Shown: positions 26,864 to 35,693, numbered from the stretch's first letter. The stretch: DNA of 64,000 bases from Alphaproteobacteria bacterium (GCA_031291435.1 JARLJC010000370.1:1-64000); one strand, 5' to 3'. Made by a program: numbers and translations. The notes: a model not told the origin generated them from the letters alone.

Positions 26864-27424
26864 TCACGGCACAGGTGGCTTGGCGACGATATCCACGGCG
26901 ACATCGACCGGGAATTTCACGTAATTCTCGTTGCCGAAACTGTCCATGCCGAGGCCGTAATCGCTGCGTTTCAGCATGACATGGCCCTGCGCGCGCCAAT
27001 GATCGCCCTCGGGCACAAGGGTGAAAGGCAGGGTTACTTTTTGCGTGATGCCTTTGATCGTTACCGTCGCGTCGGCTTCATAGGCGTTGGCGCCGGTCTT
27101 GCGGATAGATGTGGAAGTGAACTGCGCCTGCGGGAATTTGGCGATGTTGAACCAGTCGCTTTGCGGCAGCATCGCGTCGCGGTCGCCGCTGCCCGCATAG
27201 GCGGTGGCGGTGTTGACGGTTACATCGATCTTGCCGGTTTCGGGATGCGCGGGGTCGAGATCGATTTTGGCGGTGAATTGCTTGAACCCGCCCGCGAATC
27301 TTTCGCCGCTTTGATCACCGACGAAAGTCAGTTTGCTGACGGTGGGATCGACCTGCCATTCCTTGGCCGCAACAGCGCCGCTGAACGTCATCACCACCAG
27401 AAAAGGAAGGATAAGCTTTTTCAT
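26864..27424 (-). CDS. YceI-family periplasmic protein (second of two)
   Basis: 186 residues with a signal peptide (LILPFLVVMTFSGAVAAKEW). The mature part is the YceI lipocalin-like barrel (WQVDPTVSKLTFVGDQSGERFAGGFKQFTAKIDLDPAHPETGKIDVTVNTATA... SDWFNIAKFPQAQFTSTSI). The family binds polyisoprenoid quinone-like lipids in the periplasm. It overlaps the b561 gene by 4 bases (ATGA), and a second YceI gene lies on the other side of b561. A role in handling a quinone or prenyl lipid for the cytochrome is a reasonable inference. Confidence 0.88.
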   Translation of the reverse strand: MKKLILPFLVVMTFSGAVAAKEWQVDPTVSKLTFVGDQSGERFAGGFKQFTAKIDLDPAHPETGKIDVTVNTATAYAGSGDRDAMLPQSDWFNIAKFPQAQFTSTSIRKTGANAYEADATVTIKGITQKVTLPFTLVPEGDHWRAQGHVMLKRSDYGLGMDSFGNENYVKFPVDVAVDIVAKPPVP

Positions 27425-28020
27425 TTCTGCCCCCGCAACCGATACAGAATGCCATGCACGAAGCGCGGCGCCATCCGCAAAAGAATATCATCCTTGGCCA
27501 CCAGATGGTGTCTCCACGCCGCCGCCGCATGTCCCACGATCAACGCCGCGAAGGCCAGCGCCAGATTGGCGTGGATAAAATCCGTCACATGATCGATCAA
27601 TTCGCGGTGAGGCGAGTCCTGCACGCCCGGCACATTGGGCCACGGCACCAGGCCGTACAAGATGGTGGGGATGTTATGGGCGCTGGCCGAAACCATCGTC
27701 CATCCCGACAGAGGCATGCAGATCATCGCTGCATAAAGCAGGAAATGACCGGCATAGGCGGCGCGCTGTTCCCATAGCGGCATTGTCGCGGGGAAAGGCG
27801 GCGCAGCATGCGTCAGCCGCCACAGCACCCGCAGGAAAACCAGCAGCAAAATCGTGATGCCAACGGATTTATGCAGCTGAATGGCGAAGAAACGGCTTTC
27901 GCCCTTGGGGAAAAAATCGAAACACCAGCCCAGCGTCAGCATGAAGATGATCCCGAGCGCGATCAGCCAATGCAGCGTTTTGGCGATGCTGTTATAGGAA
28001 GCGGTAGCGGTCGATTTCAT
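27421..28020 (-). CDS. Cytochrome b561 (di-heme membrane cytochrome)
   Basis: 199 residues with four membrane helices. It has the b561/CybB pattern: YNSIAKTLHWLIALGIIFMLTLGW with one heme His, RFFAIQLHKSVGITILLLVFLRVLWRLTH with further His, the YAAMICMPLSGWTM helix and HANLALAFAALIVGHAAAAWRHH near the C-terminus. It passes electrons between quinones and periplasmic acceptors. Both neighbours are YceI proteins, and the three genes form one minus-strand operon with a 1-base gap and a 4-base overlap. Confidence 0.9.
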   Translation of the reverse strand: MKSTATASYNSIAKTLHWLIALGIIFMLTLGWCFDFFPKGESRFFAIQLHKSVGITILLLVFLRVLWRLTHAAPPFPATMPLWEQRAAYAGHFLLYAAMICMPLSGWTMVSASAHNIPTILYGLVPWPNVPGVQDSPHRELIDHVTDFIHANLALAFAALIVGHAAAAWRHHLVAKDDILLRMAPRFVHGILYRLRGQK

Positions 28021-28021
28021 C

Positions 28022-28615
28022 TCATTCGTCCTTGTCGAATTCGGTTTCGATCTGCAGCGTCACTTCATCGCCGACCATCGGTTCGCCATTGCTGATGCCG
28101 TAGAGCGAACGGTTGAATTTGGTGCTGGCGCTGAAACCCATCACTTGTTTGCCGATCATCGGCATTTTGCCGGCGCCCACCAGAACCGTATCGAGCGTGA
28201 GCGTATGGGTTATGCCATGCAGGGTGAAGTCGCCGGTGATCTTGGCCGATCTGGGGCCGGTGCGCACAATCTTGGTCGCATGAAAAGTCGCGGCCGGGAA
28301 TTTCATCGCGTCGAACCAGTTCTCAGTCTGCAAACTTTCATCAAGTTCGCCGACATTGGTATCGATGCTGGCGGTATTCACGGTGACGTCGAGCGTGCTT
28401 TTTTCCGGAGCGGCGGCATCGAAAGTCGCATGGCCTTCCATTTTATCGAAGCGCCCGGTGAAATGTGAAAAACCGACATGATTAAGTTTGAAGGTGATAC
28501 TGGTATGCGACGGATCGAGCGTATAGGCGCCCGGAAGCGGCAAGGCATTATCGGCAGCCATAACAGGGGTGGCGCATAAAAAAACGGCGGCGACGGCAGG
28601 GATAAGAATACGCAT
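28022..28615 (-). CDS. YceI-family periplasmic protein (first of two)
   Basis: 197 residues. The signal peptide ILIPAVAAVFLCATPVMAADN is followed by a YceI domain (YTLDPSHTSITFKLNHVGFSHFTGRFDKMEGHATFD, then ENWFDAMKFPAATFHATKIV and ITGDFTLHGITHTLTLDTVL). Related to, but clearly diverged from, the copy after the cytochrome, so this is an old duplication. First gene of the yceI-b561-yceI operon and divergent from the LhgO-like gene. Confidence 0.9.
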   Translation of the reverse strand: MRILIPAVAAVFLCATPVMAADNALPLPGAYTLDPSHTSITFKLNHVGFSHFTGRFDKMEGHATFDAAAPEKSTLDVTVNTASIDTNVGELDESLQTENWFDAMKFPAATFHATKIVRTGPRSAKITGDFTLHGITHTLTLDTVLVGAGKMPMIGKQVMGFSASTKFNRSLYGISNGEPMVGDEVTLQIETEFDKDE

Positions 28616-28654
28616 GGGACACCTCGGGGACAGAGGGGGCGGGAGACAGCGACT

Positions 28655-29833
28655 ATGCCCGAAAGCGCAGCGCCTTTCCAGTATCCCGGTTATGGGTTAA
28701 AAGCAGATATGGATCATATCGACACTTTAGTTATCGGCGCGGGCGTGGTCGGCCTCGCGATTGCCCGGCGGCTGGCCCAAGGGAGCAATGGGCGCGGGCG
28801 CGAGGTTCTGGTGCTGGAAGCCGAGAACGCGCCCGGCACCGTCACCTCTTCGCGCAACAGCGGGGTTATTCACGCCGGACTTTATTATGCGCCGGGCAGC
28901 CTGAAAGCACGGCTGTGCGTTGCGGGACGCGAGAAACTTTATGCCTATGCGCGCGAACGCGGCATTCCGCATAAAAACTGCGGCAAGCTGGTGGTCGCCA
29001 CGGACGAAGAACAGATTGCCCAACTGCGCGACTATAAAAAGATCGGCGAGCAGAATGGCGTAACCGGCATGCGCATGCTGACGCCGTACGAAGCACGGCA
29101 GATGGAGCCGGAACTCTTCTGCACCGCAGCCTTGCATGTGCCCGTGACCGGCATTGTCGATGTGCATCCTTATATACTGGCGCTGGAAGGCGATGCCGAG
29201 AGTGCCGGCGCGATGATCGCCCTGAAAACCAAAGTCATTGGCGGAGAAATTGCAGGCGACAAATTCATTCTCGATACCGAAGGCGATGCGCCGGCGCAGA
29301 TTTCCTGCAATACCCTTATCAACGCCGCCGGCTTGGGCGCGCAGGCTTTCGCGCGCAATCTGCGCGGGCTGAATGCCGCCAGCGTGCCGCAGCAGGTCCT
29401 GGCCAAGGGCAATTATTTCAGCCTGTCGGGCAAGCAGCCTTTCCAGATGCTGATTTATCCGCTGCCGGTTCTGGGCTCATCCGGCCTGCATGCTTTTGCC
29501 GATATGGCGGGGCGCGTGCGTTTCGGCCCCGATGTCGAATGGATCGATCATATCGATTACACGGTTGACCCGGCGCGGGCTGTGCAAATGGCCGAAGCCG
29601 TGCGGCGTTACTGGCCCGCTTTGCCGGAAGGCGCCTTGATGCCGGATTACAGCGGCATCCGCCCCAAAATCGCGCGCGGCAGCCCGCATGACACCGATTT
29701 CATCATTCAGGATGCCGGGACGCATGGGATTCGCAATCTGATCGCCCTTTATGGTATCGAGTCGCCCGGCCTCACTTCGTCGCTGGCGATCGGCGATTAT
29801 GTCGCGGATTTACTGGAGAAACAGAATGGCTGA
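28655..29833 (+). CDS. FAD-dependent oxidoreductase, L-2-hydroxyglutarate dehydrogenase (LhgO)-like
   Basis: 392 residues of the DAO fold. The dinucleotide motif is TLVIGAGVVGLAIARRLAQ, followed by TSSRNSGVIHAGLYYAPGSLKARLCVAGREKLYAYARERGIPHKNCGKLVVAT and a C-terminal YSGIRPKIARG...FIIQDAGTHGIRNLIALYGIESPGLTSSLAIGDYV block, all typical of the LhgO family, which oxidises L-2-hydroxyglutarate and feeds electrons to the quinone pool. The ATG at 28655 has GGGAG nine bases upstream. A later ATG at 28709 starts just before the FAD motif and is the main alternative. It overlaps the ferredoxin gene by 8 bases. Confidence 0.85.
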   Translation: MPESAAPFQYPGYGLKADMDHIDTLVIGAGVVGLAIARRLAQGSNGRGREVLVLEAENAPGTVTSSRNSGVIHAGLYYAPGSLKARLCVAGREKLYAYARERGIPHKNCGKLVVATDEEQIAQLRDYKKIGEQNGVTGMRMLTPYEARQMEPELFCTAALHVPVTGIVDVHPYILALEGDAESAGAMIALKTKVIGGEIAGDKFILDTEGDAPAQISCNTLINAAGLGAQAFARNLRGLNAASVPQQVLAKGNYFSLSGKQPFQMLIYPLPVLGSSGLHAFADMAGRVRFGPDVEWIDHIDYTVDPARAVQMAEAVRRYWPALPEGALMPDYSGIRPKIARGSPHDTDFIIQDAGTHGIRNLIALYGIESPGLTSSLAIGDYVADLLEKQNG

Positions 29834-30146
29834 ATTATTTTATGAGCATCATGTTTTCTGCTGCACCAACCAGCGGCCCGAAGGGCATGAGCGCGGCAGT
29901 TGCGCCGCCAAAGGCAGCGAGCGCTTGCGCAATTATATGAAAAAACGCGCCAAGGAAATGGGCTTGCCGTCGACGCGCATCAATGGCGCGGGGTGCCTCG
30001 ACCGCTGCGAACTCGGCCCCGTGATCGTGATCTATCCCGAAGGCGTGTGGTATTCGCCCAAGAACGAATCCGACGTGGACGAGATTCTGGCCGCCATGCA
30101 GCAGGGCAAGAAAGTCGAACGTCTCCTCCTCCCCAATCATGCGTGA
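29826..30146 (+). CDS. [2Fe-2S] thioredoxin-like ferredoxin
   Basis: 106 residues with the thioredoxin-like ferredoxin cysteine pattern: HHVFCCTNQRPEGHERGSC in the N-terminus and GAGCLDRCELGPVIVIYPEGVWY further on, suited to one [2Fe-2S] cluster. The open frame starts upstream, but the ATG at 29826, inside the last codons of the LhgO-like gene, begins the domain. The coupling suggests it may serve that oxidoreductase, though this is not certain. It also overlaps mnmE by 8 bases. Confidence 0.85.
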   Translation: MAELFYEHHVFCCTNQRPEGHERGSCAAKGSERLRNYMKKRAKEMGLPSTRINGAGCLDRCELGPVIVIYPEGVWYSPKNESDVDEILAAMQQGKKVERLLLPNHA

Positions 30147-31446
30147 GGGTGAGACCATTTTCGCGCTGGCCTCGGCGGCGGGGCGGGCGGGCGTTGCCGT
30201 GTTCCGCGTTTCCGGCCCCGAAGCGCGCGCGGCAATTGCGCGGCTTTGCGCACCCAGCGACATTCCCATCCCGCGCACCGCACATCTGCGCGACATCAAG
30301 AAACCAGACAGCGAGTTGATCGACCGCGCGGTTATTCTGTTTTTTGAAAACCCGCACAGTTTCACCGGCGAGGATGTTGTGGAATTCCACACCCATGGCG
30401 GCCGCGCGATTATCAACGCCGTGACGGAGGCGCTAGCGGCGCTGCCCGATTTCCGCCTCGCCGAACCGGGCGAATTCACCCGCCGCGCTTTCGAAAACGG
30501 CAAGATGGATTTGACCGAAGCCGAAGCCGTCGCCGATCTCGTCCACGCCGAAACCGAAGCTCAGCGCAAACAGGCTTTGCGCCAGTTGAATGGCGCACTC
30601 GGCCAGATGTATGAAAACTGGCGCACGCAATTGTCGCGCAGCCTTGCTTATATGGAAGCCGCGATTGATTTTGCCGACGAAGAATTGCCGCAGAATATGA
30701 TCGAGAAGCAAAGCGCCGCGCTGCGCGGGTTACGTGCAGAAATCGGCGCCCATCTTGACGACAATCACCGCGGCGAAAGAATGCGCGAAGGTTTCTCCAT
30801 CGCGATTATAGGCGCGCCCAATGCCGGGAAATCGTCATTGCTCAACGCCCTTGCGCGACGCGAGGCCGCCATCGTTTCGCCCACCCCCGGCACCACGCGC
30901 GACATCATCGAAGTACATCTCGATATCGGCGGCTATGCCGTTACCCTCGCCGATACCGCCGGGTTGCGCGATTCCACCGACGCCATCGAATCCGAAGGCA
31001 TCCGCCGCGCCCGCGCCGTGGCCCAGCGCGCCGATCTCAAACTCCTCATCCTCGACGCCACAACATCCGCCCCGCCTGATTTTCCCATCGATGCCGATAC
31101 GCTTATTGTCACCAATAAATCCGATCTGGCGACGCAACAGGATAAACACGCCATCGCCGTTTCCGCCCTCACCGGCGCGGGAATTCCCGAATTGCTAAAC
31201 AGGCTGGCCGCCGAAATCGCGAAGCGTTTCGACAATACGACCGCGCCGCCCCTCACCCGCGCCCGCCACCGCGCCGCTTTGGAGGAATGCGTCACCCATC
31301 TCGACCGCGCGCTGGCCGCCCCGATGGCCGACAAGCGCGCCGAAGATGTGAGGCTTGCCATGCGCGCCCTTGGCCGCATCACGGGCCGCGTCGATGTCGA
31401 GGATTTGCTCGACATTATTTTCCGCGATTTCTGTATCGGGAAATAG
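30139..31446 (+). CDS. mnmE: tRNA modification GTPase MnmE (TrmE)
   Basis: 435 residues, a little short of the usual 450. The N-terminal folate-binding domain opens ETIFALASAAGRAGVAVFRVSGP. The central helical part is split by the inserted G domain, with G1 GAPNAGKSSLLN, G2 region TPGTTRD, G3 DTAGLRDS and G4 TNKSD. The C-terminus ends FCIGK with the catalytic Cys. With MnmG it modifies the wobble uridine of tRNAs. In many alphaproteobacteria mnmE is next to mnmG; here it is not, at least within the window. Confidence 0.97.
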   Translation: MREGETIFALASAAGRAGVAVFRVSGPEARAAIARLCAPSDIPIPRTAHLRDIKKPDSELIDRAVILFFENPHSFTGEDVVEFHTHGGRAIINAVTEALAALPDFRLAEPGEFTRRAFENGKMDLTEAEAVADLVHAETEAQRKQALRQLNGALGQMYENWRTQLSRSLAYMEAAIDFADEELPQNMIEKQSAALRGLRAEIGAHLDDNHRGERMREGFSIAIIGAPNAGKSSLLNALARREAAIVSPTPGTTRDIIEVHLDIGGYAVTLADTAGLRDSTDAIESEGIRRARAVAQRADLKLLILDATTSAPPDFPIDADTLIVTNKSDLATQQDKHAIAVSALTGAGIPELLNRLAAEIAKRFDNTTAPPLTRARHRAALEECVTHLDRALAAPMADKRAEDVRLAMRALGRITGRVDVEDLLDIIFRDFCIGK

Positions 31447-31460
31447 GCGCCGCGCTGACG

Positions 31461-32228
31461 TTACGATGCCCCCGCCTCGAATCCCGATTTTCTCGCCGCC
31501 CGGATACGCAAATCCTTTCGATTACAGGGCTGCAGGGCGTCGTGGATATAAGTGAGGTCATTAAGGTAATGCAGCGTCAGAAACCCGAAGCCACTCTTAC
31601 GCAAAAATACATTGGTTTTGTAAGCCCGTACCGCGGCCGAATTGCGCCCGTTCATCCCGAGCTCGGCAGGGCTAACCCCGGCCGGATAGGCCGCGGCGAT
31701 AATTTTTAACCGCGCGATGCCGATATGGTCTCTTTCCAAGGGTATCTGATAGACGCATGTACCAACCCTGAGATCGAATGTTTTAATCGCGCGGTCGATA
31801 ACGGCGATATTCTCCATTGGATAGCTGAGAGCGAAACGCCCCTGACTCTTTACTTCAAGCACTTTGCTCAAGGAAGAAACCGCAACCTTGATCCGCGCCT
31901 GTTTCGCAAAATACGTCGTCTCTGAATCGCAGATTTCATTCATGACTTCGGCAAGCCCCTTACCGCGCGCAGGCCGGCCCTCCCAGATCGCCAGTTCTTC
32001 ACCGGTGATGGCGAGGGTGACTTCGGGATAGCCCGGCAGAATCTCTTCATCCGCCTTCATTTTTCCTGCGCGGCGCGCCGCAAGGGCGAACCTTCTTTTG
32101 TGCCGCAAGGCATCGGCGATTGCCGCAGCGCGAGATATCGAAATGCTGCCGTACAGATCTCCCGCTGTCAGCTTAAGATCATCGGCCCAAGTGGTCGGAA
32201 AAATAACTTTATCAATCAGTCCGCTCAT
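31461..32228 (-). CDS. Hypothetical protein, no recognised family
   Basis: 255 residues from the ATG at 32228, preceded by AAGGACG. The frame is open to 32300, but the upstream part looks non-coding. It is mixed alpha/beta and basic, with no signal peptide or membrane segment. The region IARLKIIAAAYPAGVSPAELGMNGRNSAAVRAYKTNVFLRKSGFG could be a helix-turn-helix-like fold, which would suit a DNA-binding role, but this is weak. It is convergent with mnmE and divergent from ctrA, with the A/T-rich ctrA control region between. Composition resembles its neighbours. Confidence 0.5.
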   Translation of the reverse strand: MSGLIDKVIFPTTWADDLKLTAGDLYGSISISRAAAIADALRHKRRFALAARRAGKMKADEEILPGYPEVTLAITGEELAIWEGRPARGKGLAEVMNEICDSETTYFAKQARIKVAVSSLSKVLEVKSQGRFALSYPMENIAVIDRAIKTFDLRVGTCVYQIPLERDHIGIARLKIIAAAYPAGVSPAELGMNGRNSAAVRAYKTNVFLRKSGFGFLTLHYLNDLTYIHDALQPCNRKDLRIRAARKSGFEAGAS

Positions 32229-32407
32229 ATACGTCGTCCTTAAATTCAAAAAACGGTGCCGGCCGAGGTTATATCCGCTGACAATAGTTGCAGCACGCAC
32301 TAAGAAAAAACACCCCGGTTACCCAAAATGGGCAGCCTAAGCACCCCGTTAATGACCTGATTTTCCACAATAAAGAACAAGAATGGTCCTCTTTGGCCTT
32401 CTTCTTG

Positions 32408-32454
32408 TTAATAATGTTTACCATTCGTTAAAAATTGTGTTAGATTATGCTTAA
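32408..32454. promoter_or_regulatory. CtrA-type binding sites upstream of ctrA
   Basis: The A/T-rich stretch holds TTTA-N7-TTAA at 32417-32431, one base from the full TTAA-N7-TTAA consensus of CtrA. A further TTAA-N7-GTTA starts at 32428, and isolated TTAA half-sites lie at 32408 and 32451. ctrA starts at 32491. In Caulobacter CtrA controls its own promoters, so autoregulation is likely here too. Confidence 0.55.
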
Positions 32455-32490
32455 CAAATCATCGCCGTCATTAACTCGTGAGGCAAAATT

Positions 32491-33210
32491 ATGCGCGTGC
32501 TGCTCGTCGAAGACGATACCTCCGTAGCCAAGAGCATCGAATTGATGCTGCAAGCCGAGGGTTTCATCGTCGATACGACCGATCTGGGCGAAGACGGCCT
32601 CGAAATCGGCAAGATATATGACTACGACATTATCATCCTCGATCTGATGCTGCCGGATATCGATGGATACGAAGTTCTCCGCCGCCTGCGTGCCGCGCGC
32701 GTCACCACGCCGATCCTGATCCTGTCCGGTCTTTCGGAACTCGACAACAAGATCAAGGGCCTGGGCTTCGGCGCCGACGATTATCTCACCAAGCCGTTCG
32801 ACCGCCGCGAACTGGTCGCGCGCATTCACGCCATCATCCGCCGTTCGAAGGGCCACAGCGACAGCGTGATCCGCACCGGCAAGCTGGTGGTCAATCTCGA
32901 TACCCGCACCGTCGATGTCGAAGGCTCGCCGCTTCATCTGACCGGCAAGGAATATGGCATTCTCGAACTGCTTTCCCTGCGCAAGGGCACCACGCTCACC
33001 AAGGAAATGTTCCTCAACCACCTCTATGGCGGGATGGACGAGCCGGAACTGAAAATCATCGACGTGTTCGTTTGCAAATTGCGCAAGAAGCTGGCCACGG
33101 CCGCGGGCGGCGACAATTACATCGAAACCGTGTGGGGCCGCGGTTACGTTCTGCGTGATCCCCCCGGCGCCGAAGCCGCGCGCAACGCCGCCGCATCCAA
33201 AACGGCTTAA
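32491..33210 (+). CDS. ctrA: Cell-cycle response regulator CtrA
   Basis: 239 residues. The receiver has EDD at 7-9, phospho-acceptor D51 ([11 protein letters not shown]), the conserved Ser of ILILSG and the Lys of DDYLTKPFD. The winged-helix domain contains the block [54 protein letters not shown]...[13 protein letters not shown], which is almost identical to Caulobacter CtrA. It is a transcription factor for division, flagellar and methylation genes. The C-terminus ends SKTA and not the Ala-Ala that targets Caulobacter CtrA to ClpXP. Neighbouring genes give no phosphorelay partner. Confidence 0.96.
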   Translation: MRVLLVEDDTSVAKSIELMLQAEGFIVDTTDLGEDGLEIGKIYDYDIIILDLMLPDIDGYEVLRRLRAARVTTPILILSGLSELDNKIKGLGFGADDYLTKPFDRRELVARIHAIIRRSKGHSDSVIRTGKLVVNLDTRTVDVEGSPLHLTGKEYGILELLSLRKGTTLTKEMFLNHLYGGMDEPELKIIDVFVCKLRKKLATAAGGDNYIETVWGRGYVLRDPPGAEAARNAAASKTA

Positions 33211-33230
33211 GATATATCGGCGTTAACAGA

Positions 33231-33246
33231 GCGGTATGCTTACCGC
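33231..33246 (+). terminator. Possible terminator after ctrA
   Basis: GCGGTA (33231-33236) pairs with TACCGC (33241-33246) around TGCT, 20 bases after the ctrA stop, followed by ATTGTTTACTATGCTTTTTT. The T-rich run is not immediate, so strength is uncertain. Confidence 0.4.
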
Positions 33247-33449
33247 ATTGTTTACTATGCTTTTTTGCATACGCGAAAAAAGCAACTTTGTTGCGCGCGC
33301 CCCGCTATGCATTGAAGCGCCACGCAGAATCCGTTTCGCGCGGGAATCCTTATGCCCTTCTTATGAAAATTTGACGCCATAGAGCCTCTTACCTGTGATA
33401 CATTTATCTCACTCCACAACGTAATCACCCTTACAGAAGGAGGCTTGCT

Positions 33450-33629
33450 ATGGCACTTGAGAATCACATTGAGTCGTTGAAGAAACAACATGCCCGCATG
33501 AAGGAAATGGTTCGCGAAGAAGAAGCCCACCCCGCCGCCGACGACACCCTCCTGCATCGCCTGAAATCAAAAAAGCTCGCCCTTAAGGACGAAATTCAAA
33601 GACTCTCGCAAGAACTTCAAGCCGCCTAG
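33450..33629 (+). CDS. YdcH-like (DUF465) small coiled-coil protein
   Basis: A 59-residue gene. It begins MALENHIESLKKQHARMKEM and continues with REEEAHPAADDTLLHRLKSKKLALKDEIQRLSQEL. This is the DUF465/YdcH pattern: two charged helices with an L-x-x-L-K-x-K-K-L-x-L-K-D-E-I signature. The function of the family is not known. AGAAGGAGG lies seven bases before the ATG, a very strong ribosome binding site. A TTGACG at 33371 followed by a weak -10-like TGATAC is a possible promoter. The stop codon abuts a large hairpin. Confidence 0.85.
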   Translation: MALENHIESLKKQHARMKEMVREEEAHPAADDTLLHRLKSKKLALKDEIQRLSQELQAA

Positions 33630-33688
33630 ACCGCGATCCCTTCGGGCGGAAGCATTCATGCTTCTGCCTGAAGGGTGAATCGCCGGTC
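33629..33688. repeat. Long hairpin directly after the ydcH-like gene
   Basis: CCCTTCGGGCGGAAGCAT (33638-33655) pairs with 33658-33675 with two G-T pairs. Outer bases GACCGCGAT and ATCGCCGGTC extend the stem imperfectly. No T-tract follows, so it looks more like an mRNA 3'-stabilising or regulatory hairpin than a terminator; the true terminator is 40 bases further on. Confidence 0.6.
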
Positions 33689-33727
33689 TCATCAAAAGGA
33701 CGGCTGGCGTAACTGCCAAGAGGGGGG

Positions 33728-33754
33728 CCCGGCGTAATGCCGGGTCTTTTTTTT
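33728..33754 (+). terminator. Strong rho-independent terminator
   Basis: CCCGGC (33728-33733), loop GTAAT, GCCGGG (33739-33744), then TC and eight T (33747-33754). It ends the ctrA/ydcH-like region ahead of rseP. Confidence 0.9.
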
Positions 33755-33800
33755 GCCATCTGCCTGTGCGACAGTCCCGACCTCATCAATGGAACCCAGC

Positions 33801-34940
33801 ATGCAGCATCTTCTTTCCCTTATTCAGCATTTCGCCCTGCCCTTTATTCTGGTCATCACGGTCGTCGTGTTTGTCCATGAATTCGGCCATTACTGGGTGG
33901 CGCGCCGCTGCGGCATCCGCATCGTCACTTTCTCGCTCAATTTCGGCAAGGCTTTGTTCGGGTGGACCGACAAAAACGGCACCAAATGGCAGGTCGGCTG
34001 GCTGCCCCTGGGCGGCTATGTGAAGATGTTCGGCGACGCGGATCCTTCTTCAGCATCGCCGGATGAAACCGTCAAAACCATGACGGAAGAGGAAAAGAAG
34101 GTTTCCTTTTTCCATCAGAGCGTCAACAAGCGCGTGGCCGTGGTGGCGGCAGGGCCCGCCGCCAATTACATCTTCGCCATTATCGTGATGGCGGTTCTGT
34201 TCATGTTTCAGGGTCAGCCTTATTCGCCGCCTCTGGTCGGCGCGTTGCAGGAAAACGGCGTCGCCGCCCGTGCCGGATTATTGCCCGGCGATAAAGTAAT
34301 TTCCATCGATGGCGAGACTGTTTCGCGTTTCGAGGACATCAAACGCATCATAACCCTCAGCACCGGATCGCCGGTTCCCTTCGTGATCGAGCGCAACGGC
34401 GCGCAGCAGACTTTCACCATCGCCCCGGAGATGACCGAACAGACCGACCATTTCGGCGGCAAGCATAAACTGGGCAAGATCGGCATCGTTTCCGACCGCA
34501 TCGATTATATCAAGCGCACGCCTGTGGTCGCCGTCGAACAGCCCGCCATCGAAACATGGAATCTGTCCGCCGACACGCTCAAGGCGATCGGCCAGATGGT
34601 GATGGGTACGCGCGGGTCGGAGGAAATCGGCGGCCCGCTGCGCATCGCGGAAATGTCGGGCCATATCGCGCAGGACGGCCCCTGGGCGCTGGTCTGGTTC
34701 ATGGCCATCATCTCGGTCAATCTGGGGCTTGTGAATCTGTTCCCGGTGCCGCTGCTCGACGGCGGGCATCTGCTTTTCTATATCTGCGAAAAACTGCGCG
34801 GCAAGCCGCTGCATGAGCGGGTGCAGGAATTCGGCATGCGGATCGGGATGGCGCTGGTCGTCTCGCTGATGCTGTTCGCGACGTGGAACGATCTTGTCCA
34901 TCTCGAGATCATTTCGAAGCTGCGCGCGTTATTCTCGTGA
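33801..34940 (+). CDS. rseP: Site-2 protease RseP (membrane zinc metalloprotease)
   Basis: 379 residues. The zinc motif HEFGH is in the first membrane helix (VVVFVHEFGHYWVARRCGI). GWLPLGGYVKMFGD follows, then one PDZ domain (about 135-215, VAARAGLLPGDKVISIDGETV) and the C-terminal NLGLVNLFPVPLLDGGHLLFY, which supplies the third zinc ligand. It cleaves anti-sigma factors and remnant signal peptides in the inner membrane. Start choice: ATG 33801 is preferred; 33789 is possible and neither has a strong ribosome binding site. It stands apart from the usual uppS-cdsA-dxr-rseP-bamA cluster. Confidence 0.95.
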   Translation: MQHLLSLIQHFALPFILVITVVVFVHEFGHYWVARRCGIRIVTFSLNFGKALFGWTDKNGTKWQVGWLPLGGYVKMFGDADPSSASPDETVKTMTEEEKKVSFFHQSVNKRVAVVAAGPAANYIFAIIVMAVLFMFQGQPYSPPLVGALQENGVAARAGLLPGDKVISIDGETVSRFEDIKRIITLSTGSPVPFVIERNGAQQTFTIAPEMTEQTDHFGGKHKLGKIGIVSDRIDYIKRTPVVAVEQPAIETWNLSADTLKAIGQMVMGTRGSEEIGGPLRIAEMSGHIAQDGPWALVWFMAIISVNLGLVNLFPVPLLDGGHLLFYICEKLRGKPLHERVQEFGMRIGMALVVSLMLFATWNDLVHLEIISKLRALFS

Positions 34941-35693
34941 CAGGAACGATGTGATCGCCGCCGAGACATCGGCGGGATCGGTAAAATCGACGCGCGGATG
35001 GCGGAACGGCACCCATTGGAAACGCGCGTACCACAAAGTTCCCTGATGCGGAGGCCGCGCGTAATCATAGGCCGCAATCGGGCGGTAGCTTTCCTGCTCC
35101 AGCCCGATATAACCGAGATTGTTTTGTTCCGATTTGTAAACCGCAAGGGCTTCGCGCTTGGCCATGCGTTCGCCCGAGGTCAGTTCCATAATACGCGTGG
35201 TCTCGTCGGATGAGATGAAACTTTGCGCCCGCGCCGTGCCGCCGAGATTGTTATATTCCGCGAATTCCAGAACGCTTAGCCGCGTTTTCAGCCGCGCGCC
35301 TACGGCGTTCAGCGCATCGTGATCGGGATTGCCGCCTTCATAGGCAGGCACCCAGACCTGATCGGGTTTGCAGGCGGCCAGCGCCCTTTCGACCTCACCC
35401 ATCACCTCTGGCAAATCGCGCCATAACATACGGGCGTCGCGGGGCGACCAGCCGAGCGGCGTCAGCCCCAGCAGACGCGCGGCTTCCTCGCCCTCGGCAC
35501 GGCGGCGGGCGACGCTTTTCTCGTAATCGGCGCGCTGCCATTTCCATAAGACATCGCGCGCCAGACAGCCATTGGTCAGATAGAGCGCGAAAATCTCGGC
35601 CCCGTCGGCGCGGGCGCGCAGGATCGAGCCCGCCTGCGCCACCGCTTCATCGTCGGGATGCGCCACCAGAATAAGGATGCGTTTACCGAACAT
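34929..35693 (-). CDS. PIG-L (LmbE-like) zinc deacetylase
   Basis: 254 residues. The N-terminal zinc motif is ILILVAHPDDEAVAQAG, and later blocks are VWVPAYEGGNPDHDALNAVGARL and a C-terminal His region. Family members de-N-acetylate N-acetylglucosamine conjugates (GlcNAc-PI, mycothiol and bacillithiol precursors, antibiotics). The frame is open far upstream, but the ATG at 35693 begins MFGKRILILVAHPDDE and overlaps the glycosyltransferase gene by 11 bases. The pairing with a GT4 enzyme suggests one glycosylates and the other deacetylates the same compound. It also overlaps rseP tail to tail by 12 bases. Confidence 0.85.
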   Translation of the reverse strand: MFGKRILILVAHPDDEAVAQAGSILRARADGAEIFALYLTNGCLARDVLWKWQRADYEKSVARRRAEGEEAARLLGLTPLGWSPRDARMLWRDLPEVMGEVERALAACKPDQVWVPAYEGGNPDHDALNAVGARLKTRLSVLEFAEYNNLGGTARAQSFISSDETTRIMELTSGERMAKREALAVYKSEQNNLGYIGLEQESYRPIAAYDYARPPHQGTLWYARFQWVPFRHPRVDFTDPADVSAAITSFLSRE

